Source: Prevotella sp.
Lineage (GTDB): Bacteria > Bacteroidota > Bacteroidia > Bacteroidales > Bacteroidaceae
NCBI GenBank assembly: GCA_016285075.1
Contig: JAEEQB010000017.1
Span: 1 to 64,000 of the forward strand
Direction: 5' to 3'
Length of the DNA: 64,000 bases
This document shows positions 24,048 through 31,403 of the stretch, piece after piece. Position 1 is the first letter of the stretch. Each line of letters begins with the position of its first letter. Below the pieces are notes generated by a model. The model was not told the origin of the DNA, did no database searches, and saw nothing but the letters and a program-made list of their open reading frames with translations. A program made the translations under genes and the position numbers.

Positions 24048-24232
24048 CTCAATCTCCTTTTGCTTCTTTATTTCAATACCTCCTTGTTCCTTTATTTCAC
24101 TATAATTCTGTTTTTAATCATTTCCCCTTTTGTTCTATCTACTCCCCTCCCTAAGGGAGGGGCCGGGGGAGGGTCTGTCTGTCCGCGTCAGCCCATTTAT
24201 CATTTATCATTTATCATTTAGGGCGAAGCCCG
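24048..24232. repeat. Intergenic repeats between two binding-protein-like lipoprotein genes
   Basis: Contains Ts and A/T-rich text, the palindrome CTCCCTAAGGGAGG near 24143-24157 with a following GGGGGAGGGTCTG, and an ATCATTT array with a GGGCGAAGCCC palindrome at 24192-24232. The CCTCCCT-type palindrome is the same unit that is translated inside the neighbouring signal peptide (24000-24016). I see no promoter. Confidence 0.6.
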
Positions 24233-25438
24233 TTAGATGGGAATATTATCTATGCAGTATTCATAGGTGTAGCCGGTACCGTTGTCTTCCCTGTCAAAGA
24301 TCATGAAGGCGGGCATGGTGCCGGCAGGCTCCTTCATCCATGAGGGGACCCAGTCTATGAGGGCGGAGTCAAATTGCCGGGTGATGTAGTACCGGTTGAA
24401 TATTGGTGACTCGTTGCCGTCGAGGACCAACGTCTGGAAAGTCTCTTCTCCTGTCGTGCCGTGTCCTAAGAGCCAGTAGTCCCACCCGGCATTGCCTGAG
24501 CCGAGGTCGATGATGGCGTAGCCACATCCGAGGCCCTCGTAGACCGTCTGCCATGCGTCTGCCCAGACGTAGGCAAACTGGTAGACGGTGTACTGGCCAT
24601 CGGGCGTGACGATGCCTTGGTGCTTCTCGTTGCTGAATGCCAAGGGAGCGATGGTCGTGCTATCGCCTAACTCCTCGATCAGTGTCTCTACGACGCTGTC
24701 ACGGTAGACCATGAAGTCCTTGTCGTAGAGCCGATGGACGGGCAGGGTGTTGTAGTTGAGCCGCTTGCCACTGTCTTTCGCATAACCTACCTCTCTTTTC
24801 ATATACTGGCAGAAACGGCGTATGCTGGGCGCAGCGGAGATGTTCAGGCCGTGAAGCCTGTTACCTAAGCCGCTTTTCTCGGCAGCCTGCTTCACGTCGT
24901 CCTCGTTCACCTTCATCACCAACACCTCGTCGGTGGGCCGCAGCAGCGTATTCATGCTGTCAATGTAGTTTACCATGTAAGGCTCGGTGAGCACCAGCAG
25001 GCGACGCTTGTAGCTGTCGTCTACGAAGGGGTTGGCGGCATTCTTTGCCCACACCTCGATGCTCTGCTGCAGGTCGTCCATGCTGTAGGGAGAGATGAAG
25101 CGCACATTGAATTGCACATCCAACGTGTCTGCAAACATGTCGGCAAAGCGCGACAGCATATTCACGCCCGACAGCACGTTGTCGGCATAGCCCCGGTCGC
25201 CCAACTGCCCCGGGGCGAACGCCACCATCACCTCGTAAGGCACGCCTTTCTTGGCAATGACCACTGGCTCCGGCTCAATGTCAACATCATCCCTGCACGA
25301 CAGCAAACTCATGCTGAATATAATGCATAATGCATAATGCATAATGCATAATTGGCTGCGCCAGGGAAAATGCTTAATGCATAATGCATAATGCATAATG
25401 CATAATGGGCTGCGCCAGGTCCAGTGGTTCTTCCTCAT
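24233..25438 (-). CDS. Lipoprotein, probable periplasmic-binding-protein-like fold, double repeat-coded signal peptide
   Basis: A 401-residue lipoprotein. The start at 25438 gives a signal peptide that contains the same block twice, WRSPLCIMHYALCI and WRSQLCIMHYALCI, each translated from GGCGCAGCC plus GCATAAT repeats. Lipobox LLSC with Cys48 then RDD. After it, YEVMVAFAPGQLGDRGYADNVLSGV resembles the start of BMP/PBP1-type binding proteins (GDxGxxD, then a helix), and later GYAIIDLGSG fits a Rossmann-like strand. I am not certain of the family. It sits between a family lipoprotein (92 bp upstream) and the binding-protein/legumain fusion (185 bp downstream), so the two binding-type proteins may work as a pair. 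No promoter was seen. Confidence 0.65.
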   Translation of the reverse strand: MRKNHWTWRSPLCIMHYALCIKHFPWRSQLCIMHYALCIIFSMSLLSCRDDVDIEPEPVVIAKKGVPYEVMVAFAPGQLGDRGYADNVLSGVNMLSRFADMFADTLDVQFNVRFISPYSMDDLQQSIEVWAKNAANPFVDDSYKRRLLVLTEPYMVNYIDSMNTLLRPTDEVLVMKVNEDDVKQAAEKSGLGNRLHGLNISAAPSIRRFCQYMKREVGYAKDSGKRLNYNTLPVHRLYDKDFMVYRDSVVETLIEELGDSTTIAPLAFSNEKHQGIVTPDGQYTVYQFAYVWADAWQTVYEGLGCGYAIIDLGSGNAGWDYWLLGHGTTGEETFQTLVLDGNESPIFNRYYITRQFDSALIDWVPSWMKEPAGTMPAFMIFDREDNGTGYTYEYCIDNIPI

Positions 25439-25529
25439 TTCGTTAATTGTTCGCTGCCGCGGGAAACCCCGCGGCAGCGTTCATTATCATTTATCATTTA
25501 GGCCAGCGGCACGCGTGCCGCTGTGCCGC

Positions 25530-28376
25530 TTAGTCATCTATGTTGCAGTAGAACGCAATGAACGGACGGGTATAGATGAGGCTGCCAGTAGTGATAGAGA
25601 AGGCCTGGAAGTTGGTCTTGTTGGTACCCCATATCCACGCTCTGCCTTTGGACTGCGTTGTCGAGGTCCAGTAGAGGCCGTCTTTGGGCTTCTCGAATCC
25701 TGCATTGGTGAAGAGCTCACTTAGCTTCTTGGTCATCTCATCACTTTCGTTCTTGATGATGACATCTGAGTCAATGTCCAATTTTGCCATCATCAGTGCC
25801 CACTGTCCTACGCTGGGCAGGAAGAAGGTGCTGTATTTTTCGGCCTTACCGGTCTTGGTGATACCTGGCATGGCTTGGCTCTCATGGGCTGCAGGGAAGC
25901 TGAGACCCTGTTCGCTTTCGAGGGCTATGAGGTGTTTGGTCTGCTGCAAGCCGTCATCGACTTTGACGGCATCCTTCACCTTGTCGGCCACCGTCGTATA
26001 GGTTACATCCTCACGATCGTCTGTACACCACGCCTTGTTTTCTATGATGTTGGTCGAGACGGCCAGTCCGTTGTAGTCATCGCTGGAGCTATCCGCGTCA
26101 TTTTTATTACTGAGGTATACCACGATGGCTATCGGGGTCTGGTTAGCGGCTTCGGCCTTCGACTTGTTGGGGAAGAAATTGCCTTCGTTAGTGAGCACGT
26201 AGCCAAGTTCAGCGGGATACGTGGTAATTTTAGGATTCACCGCTGCGGGATCCTGGGTGCCACCATTGCCGTACTTGAACGCCAGCATCGGAAGCGTAAG
26301 ACTGGTCTCGCCTTTCTTGGCTTCGGTGCTGAACCTTATAAATCCTTGTATGGTATTGTATTGCATAATGAACACTTTGTCGTATGTGTTCTCGGTCGTG
26401 GTGAAGAAATCTCCATGGATGTTGGGATCTTTCAATCCTGCTTTCTCTGCCAGTTGTACCAGCTTTCCAGAGTAGGTGTAATTGTTACCCTCCTTTATCT
26501 CGCCAATGCCCTCAAGGGTCAACACCCACTGTCCGATGCTGGGCACGAACCACTTGCTGAAGCCCTCAGGCAGATTGGCTACAAGGTCGGTCTTCCAGTT
26601 GTTCAGCTGCTTGGCGGCAGGATGCTCGTGATGTTCATGGCAAGTGCCGTCTTTCAGTTTCTGTGTGCAGGCAATGCCGTCGAGCACGTTGGCATACTCC
26701 TCAGGATTTGTGACCTGCGACGAGCAGAACGTGTTACGGGTGTCTGTGCTGCTCCAGGTGGAGTTTAGGGTCATGTTGGTGCCGTCCCGTGAGGCATAGT
26801 CGAGGGCGATGGCCAGGCCGTTGTAGTTGCTGCCTTTCTCCACGCGCTTGTCGCCGCCGAGGTAGGTCACCATGGCTATACCCTCGGTGCCATATTCCTT
26901 GGCACTCTTCAGGTCGGCGTAGAAATTGCCGTCCTTGCCGATGATGCAGCCCACGACAGGTGTGTTCAGCATGCTGTAGGCGGGCGTGATGTCAGGATCA
27001 CCGTAGTCGTTCACAGGGATGTTGTTCACTTGGTTGTAGCAGTAGACGTCTTTAATGGTGACACCGTTCTTGGTGCCTGCAATGCTGCTATGGACATTCG
27101 GGGTGACGCCGCAGAGGTCCTTACCCGTGGCATGGCGGATAGCATAGCGCGGGCATTTGTTGCCGAAGAATGCCTCAGACACCAAGTAGTTGTAGTTCTT
27201 GGTGTACTGGCCCGTGAAGTCCAGGTCCTTGATTTCCTTCACGTTCTTCTCGATGGCCCTGTAGGTCTCCTTGTGCATATTGGCCTCTGCGCCGGTGCCG
27301 TTGGAGTAGTTGTACTCATACAGGGTGAGGTCCCAACTGAAAGTCGTCCACCAGCTGTAGCCCTTGGCGAGCAGGTTCAGACCGTAGGTATTGAAATACT
27401 GCTTGAACTGTGTGTCGTTCATGCCGAACACCTTGCCGAAGATATCGTATTGCGGATCGACCCAGTGGCGGTACACACGTTCGAAGAAGTATTCGTTGTT
27501 GTACTGATAGCGTTCGGGCTTGAAGTCGTGCCACATCTTGGGATGGGGCAGACGTTCGTTGCTGTTGAGGTTCAGTCCCCATTCATGGGGATTGATGATG
27601 GCGTACATCAGCTCGGCGAAGTTCTGCATGTGCTCGGTGTTGGTGCTGATGCCCTTGGGCACGGCGTAGTGGGCGCCGTTGCTGCCATTGTGCTCGAAGC
27701 GGTTGTTCTTAGGCAGGGGGCTGAGCGAGATCCAGTGGGTGGTCTCCTTGCCGGCAGGGCCGCAGGCAGCGCGCACGCACACCCAGTAGTCGGTCAGCAT
27801 CTTGTTGTTGTCATTCTTGTCCGGGTATTCGCGGCTGATGACGTCGCCGAAGCGATACCAGGCATTGCCGCGGAATTCACCGTTTACGCCCATCTGCTCA
27901 GGAGTGCAGTAGACAATCTTCTGCAGGCCGGGCAGCTGCTTGATGTTCACGTCGACGGTGGCCAGCGAGCTGCCGTCGGTGGTCTTGGTGTAGCTCAGCG
28001 TACCCACGGCGTCGTTCTTGTACTCAAACGACGGGGTGTTCTCGTTGATGCTACTGTTGCCAATGAGGTTACCAAAGCGCCAGGCGGCTGTCGCCATGTC
28101 GCCCGTGCTCACGATGCGCACGGTGGGATTGTTCGAAGAGGGCTGACCGATGGTGGCCTCGAAGGTCTTGTCCTTGTAGTCCTCCGTGTAGTTCTCAACG
28201 CTGGTGAGCTGTCCCACCACGTCCCAGAATATGTCCTCGGCCTGCTTGGCCTCTTCCTGCCTCTGTTGTTCACTCTTGTTGTCGTCGTCGTCATCGTCGC
28301 TACAGGCAATGATGGTTGTGCCAAGGCCCACTACTATTGAGGCCATCAGCATCCAGTTAAATACTTTCTTCATCAT
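25530..28376 (-). CDS. Large surface lipoprotein, paralogous family, two FISUMP-like domains
   Basis: A 948-residue lipoprotein, function unknown. ATG 28376 (MMKKVFNW) is chosen because it matches the paralogues; longer in-frame starts add a basic stretch. Lipobox TIIAC (Cys25) then SDDDDDDNK. Shared N-terminal domain about 45-260: FWDVVGQLTS, KTFEATIGQ, VGTLSYT, LPGLQKIVY, WYRFGDVI, YWVCVRAACGP, TTHWISL. Then a poorly conserved middle part with GYSWWTTFSW, shared with the 861-, 885- and 821-residue members. Two FISUMP-like domains follow: about 485-720 (VVGCIIGKDGNFY, HEHPAAK, WFVPSIGQW, FFTTTE) and about 730-948 (LGYVLTNEGNFF, FLPSVGQWAL, YWTST, RPFIAF). First gene of a run leading to the two binding-protein-like lipoproteins; the triple half-site promoter is 46 bp upstream. 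Confidence 0.85.
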   Translation of the reverse strand: MMKKVFNWMLMASIVVGLGTTIIACSDDDDDDNKSEQQRQEEAKQAEDIFWDVVGQLTSVENYTEDYKDKTFEATIGQPSSNNPTVRIVSTGDMATAAWRFGNLIGNSSINENTPSFEYKNDAVGTLSYTKTTDGSSLATVDVNIKQLPGLQKIVYCTPEQMGVNGEFRGNAWYRFGDVISREYPDKNDNNKMLTDYWVCVRAACGPAGKETTHWISLSPLPKNNRFEHNGSNGAHYAVPKGISTNTEHMQNFAELMYAIINPHEWGLNLNSNERLPHPKMWHDFKPERYQYNNEYFFERVYRHWVDPQYDIFGKVFGMNDTQFKQYFNTYGLNLLAKGYSWWTTFSWDLTLYEYNYSNGTGAEANMHKETYRAIEKNVKEIKDLDFTGQYTKNYNYLVSEAFFGNKCPRYAIRHATGKDLCGVTPNVHSSIAGTKNGVTIKDVYCYNQVNNIPVNDYGDPDITPAYSMLNTPVVGCIIGKDGNFYADLKSAKEYGTEGIAMVTYLGGDKRVEKGSNYNGLAIALDYASRDGTNMTLNSTWSSTDTRNTFCSSQVTNPEEYANVLDGIACTQKLKDGTCHEHHEHPAAKQLNNWKTDLVANLPEGFSKWFVPSIGQWVLTLEGIGEIKEGNNYTYSGKLVQLAEKAGLKDPNIHGDFFTTTENTYDKVFIMQYNTIQGFIRFSTEAKKGETSLTLPMLAFKYGNGGTQDPAAVNPKITTYPAELGYVLTNEGNFFPNKSKAEAANQTPIAIVVYLSNKNDADSSSDDYNGLAVSTNIIENKAWCTDDREDVTYTTVADKVKDAVKVDDGLQQTKHLIALESEQGLSFPAAHESQAMPGITKTGKAEKYSTFFLPSVGQWALMMAKLDIDSDVIIKNESDEMTKKLSELFTNAGFEKPKDGLYWTSTTQSKGRAWIWGTNKTNFQAFSITTGSLIYTRPFIAFYCNIDD

Positions 28377-28421
28377 ATTGTCTTTTCTTTTTGAAGTTAG
28401 AGTTCTTCTAGTTTTTGCGTG

Positions 28422-28535
28422 CAAAGGTACACATTTTCTGCGAATTACACGCGTTTTGCCCTTTTTTTTGCTTTTTACTTGCGACAGAAGCCAAAAAAAG
28501 CGACAAATCGGGCCTATCGGACCCGATTTTGTCGC
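28422..28535 (-). promoter_or_regulatory. Promoter with GCGACA/TGTCGC triple half-site (copy 4)
   Basis: Minus-strand -7 element TACCTTTG at 28422-28429; GCGACA at 28481 and 28500; inverted TGTCGC at 28530. Spacings are 59, 19 and 30 bp. The outer pair forms a perfect hairpin (GCGACAAATCGGGCC-type arms). It drives the 948-residue lipoprotein and probably the two genes after it. Confidence 0.75.
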
Positions 28536-28541
28536 ATTATC

Positions 28542-28600
28542 AATAACCCAAGGTTATTTCCGAATAACCCAAGGTTATTTCCAAATAACCCATGGTTATT
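28542..28600. repeat. Three tandem palindromes, 21-bp spacing
   Basis: Copies of AATAACCCAAGGTTATT start at 28542, 28563 and 28584 (the third with a central CATGG). The last one contributes the stop codon of the 861-residue lipoprotein gene, so the gene end lies inside the array. Confidence 0.85.
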
Positions 28601-31181
28601 TCCATGCTGTCTTCCAGGAGGGCAGGTGCCAAACCTTGCCATCGAGGAGGTTGGATGTCTTTTCGGGCGTGAAGCACGCCATGAGGGTGTTAAGCGTTGC
28701 GTAAATGGTATTGTAATTATCATCCACTTTTCCTTCCTCATCCACTTCTTTATCATAAAAAAACACATCGCTCCGTGAGACCCGTGTCAGCGTGTGGCCG
28801 TCGACGGTGATGGTGGCATGGTCGCAGGAGCCGCGGTCGTAGATGCGGGTTATGCGGAAGAAAAGAACCGGCGCGTTCCACATATCAAGGGGATAGGTGA
28901 AGCTTCTCCATTTGGCACAGTTGTACAGGAAGTTGGAAACGTCCTTGGCCACAGGGTCGGCCTTACGGGACGTACGTGGGGTCTTACCATCGCCGCCCGA
29001 CCAATTAATCAATGGCTGTGTGGCGTAGAAGTCTTTCGCATACTGCTCGACCTTGTCCTGGTTGGCCACGTCCTGCAGGTAGATGATGTTGTCGCTGAAA
29101 TCGTAGTCGCGATAGTCCTCCGTAAAGTAGTCTGCTTTCTTCACATAGTGGTCGTGGAAACGGTAGGGCGTCGCCTCATTGTCAATGTCTATGGGACGGA
29201 GGAAGCGTATGAGCGGCTGGGCGTTGGCAGTAACCGTGCGGTAGCCTATGCTGGCGTGCTGGCTATGGTTGCGCGCGTAGCCGCTCTTTGACTTGACCAC
29301 TTGGAAGAGGTTACGCGCATCCACACTGTCTTTGCCGGTATGGTTCATGATATGGAGGACAATCTTTGTAGAAGGTCTAATAGTCAGTTCGGCATTATCT
29401 TTACCCACACAGGAACTGAACAGGCTCCACAGCCACATGGCTCCTCGCAGGGCCTGGTCGTGGGTGGGCAGGTTGGTGATATACTGCTTGTTCTCGGAAA
29501 CGGCAAGCCCGTCGAAAGTGACCAGCTCCGCGTAGGGCGACGGCTCCAAATTTTTAAGCACATCATGAACAGGCTCCTTCTCGTTGGTGGTCTTCTTTGG
29601 ATTGAGATTTTTTGGGTTATAATCGTCGCGTCCCGCTACATTGACCACAAACCACCGGTGGCCGTTCTCGTCTCGATAGACGTCGCCCAAGCTGTATTCG
29701 CCGCGGCCGTAGAACTCGCGGATGTCCTGCTTGTCAGGGTCGTTGGTGACGGGGTGGAAAACCTTGACCGAGTCGTCTTCTATGACGTCATTATGTACTT
29801 GGTCACCGCTCTTCTTGTTGTAGACGTAGATATCGTCACAGCCGTTCAGCGCCTCGTAGGGCGAGTACTTGCCTTGGGCCATCAGGTCTTCGCCTTTCTT
29901 GTACTCCGTCACCCAGTAGTAGTGGCCATCGGTGAACTGGCGGGGCGAGCCTTCTATCAGGTCGTTGGCCTTCGGGTCGCTGCAGTAGCGGCGGATGTCG
30001 TAGCCCTGGCCGCCGAAGTCATAGAGCTTCTTGTCGTCGCTCTCGCTGCCGGGCGTACACCTCATGAACACGTCAGACCGTTTGGCGGTAAACTCCCACA
30101 CGTAGCCCGTGCTGCCCACGCGCCACTGATAGCCCTTGTAGAGGAAGGTCAGTTCTTGCAGGTCATTGGCCATCTGCTTGTAGCTCCGGTTGAACAGGAT
30201 CTTCCAGATGTCGTTGCCATTCGCCAACGGCTCACTCCAGCAGTCGGCGACGTTCTTGAGGAAGTTGATGCCGTGGAACTCGTAGCTGAAGCCGCCCAAG
30301 GCATTCTTGAAACCCTTGAGGCTCACCTTGGCGGCATAGAGGTCGCGTTCGAGCAGGGCGAAGATCAGGTTGGAGAAGTTGTTCAGGTGGTTACGGTCGT
30401 ACTTCAGCTGCGTGGGCAGCATGATGGTGTGGTAATCGTATTTCTTCACCTGGTTGTACTTGTCGTAGATGTTACTCTGGGGCAGTCCGCCGTCTATGGG
30501 CTGGTTGAAGACGTGGATCCAGTGGCTGTCGCCCTTATCGTTCTGCCAGAAGGCGGGGCGTACGCACACCCAGTATTTCTTCGTGGCTTTCTCATACACC
30601 ACGTCGCCCAGGCGGTAGTAGGCTATGCCGTCGCAGCTCTCGCTGAAGAGTCCGTTCAGTCCGGTCTGCTCCTGCAGGCAGTAGACAATCTTCGACAGGT
30701 GGGGAATGAGCTTCGTGTCGACCTCCACCTCGGCCAGGTTCTGTGCGCCGGCAGGCGAGGGCGTCCACGTAAGCTTGCCCACGCCGTCCTGGCTCACGGT
30801 GACCTCGCTGCCGAGCCTGTCGGTGGTCACGTCGGCAATGTTGGCGAAGTTTGTCTTAGCCTCGTCCACGTCGCTCACCACGACGATGCGTGTCTGGGCG
30901 TTCTGCTCAGAGACGGTGCCGATGGTAGGCTCGTAGGTCTTCTTTGCCCAGCCTGCGTCTAATGAATCCGCGTCGGTCAGCGCACAGAGCCAGCGCCACG
31001 CCGTCTGTGCCTCGTCGGTGTCCATCGGGTCGCCCGTCACGTTCTCCGGGGTCTTCCCATCATCATCGTCCTTGTCGTCATCGTCCTTACAGCTCACGGT
31101 GAGGCCACTCAGCAACATAATGCATAATGCATAATGCATAATGCATAATGAGCTGCGCCAGTTAAATCGTTTCGTCTTCAT
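28596..31181 (-). CDS. Surface lipoprotein, paralogous family, second C-terminal type
   Basis: An 861-residue lipoprotein, function unknown. ATG 31181 (MKTKRFNW); an ATG two codons earlier is possible. Signal peptide with WRSSLCIMHYALCI from GCATAAT repeats, Cys31, then KDDDDKDDDD. The N-terminal domain (about 50-270) has KTYEPTIGT, VGKLTWT, IPHLSKIVY, YYRLGDVV and YWVCVRPAFW, DSHWI. Unlike the FISUMP group its C-terminus carries HRWFVVN near a PYAELVTFDGLAV segment, a DVANQDKVEQY helix and MWNAPVLFFRITRIYDRG, motifs it shares only with the 885- and 821-residue members. It lies downstream of the 885-residue gene in the same run and lacks the triple half-site itself. The stop codon is inside the palindrome array. 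Confidence 0.8.
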   Translation of the reverse strand: MKTKRFNWRSSLCIMHYALCIMLLSGLTVSCKDDDDKDDDDGKTPENVTGDPMDTDEAQTAWRWLCALTDADSLDAGWAKKTYEPTIGTVSEQNAQTRIVVVSDVDEAKTNFANIADVTTDRLGSEVTVSQDGVGKLTWTPSPAGAQNLAEVEVDTKLIPHLSKIVYCLQEQTGLNGLFSESCDGIAYYRLGDVVYEKATKKYWVCVRPAFWQNDKGDSHWIHVFNQPIDGGLPQSNIYDKYNQVKKYDYHTIMLPTQLKYDRNHLNNFSNLIFALLERDLYAAKVSLKGFKNALGGFSYEFHGINFLKNVADCWSEPLANGNDIWKILFNRSYKQMANDLQELTFLYKGYQWRVGSTGYVWEFTAKRSDVFMRCTPGSESDDKKLYDFGGQGYDIRRYCSDPKANDLIEGSPRQFTDGHYYWVTEYKKGEDLMAQGKYSPYEALNGCDDIYVYNKKSGDQVHNDVIEDDSVKVFHPVTNDPDKQDIREFYGRGEYSLGDVYRDENGHRWFVVNVAGRDDYNPKNLNPKKTTNEKEPVHDVLKNLEPSPYAELVTFDGLAVSENKQYITNLPTHDQALRGAMWLWSLFSSCVGKDNAELTIRPSTKIVLHIMNHTGKDSVDARNLFQVVKSKSGYARNHSQHASIGYRTVTANAQPLIRFLRPIDIDNEATPYRFHDHYVKKADYFTEDYRDYDFSDNIIYLQDVANQDKVEQYAKDFYATQPLINWSGGDGKTPRTSRKADPVAKDVSNFLYNCAKWRSFTYPLDMWNAPVLFFRITRIYDRGSCDHATITVDGHTLTRVSRSDVFFYDKEVDEEGKVDDNYNTIYATLNTLMACFTPEKTSNLLDGKVWHLPSWKTAWK

Positions 31182-31255
31182 TATCATTTATCAATTATCA
31201 TTTATCATTTAGGCCGCAGGCCGCTTATTATCATTTATCATTTATCATTTATCAA

Positions 31256-31367
31256 TTGACTTCGTCGACTTCCCTCACGCTCGGCCATTTCTTGCGTCCC
31301 TTCGGTAGCAAGCGGCAGAGCCGAGCGGAGAGCAAGCTCTCATGGCTCTCGCTTACTCGGGAAGTTA
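31256..31367. repeat. 112-bp interspersed element, second full copy
   Basis: Differs at only a few positions from the copy at 15623-15733 (for example CATGGCTCTCGCTTACTCGG here against CATGGTTCTCGCTTATTCGG). It lies in the 222-bp gap between two lipoprotein genes, with ATCATTT arrays on its left. Confidence 0.85.
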
Positions 31368-31403
31368 GGCCTGCGGCCGTTCGGCCGCTGGCCGCCCTGC
31401 CGC

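Noticed and set aside
8062..28376. Diversity-generating retroelement with FISUMP-like (C-type-lectin-like) targets
   Set aside because: There is no reverse transcriptase gene, template repeat or adenine-biased variable repeat; the C-termini differ over their whole length rather than at A positions.
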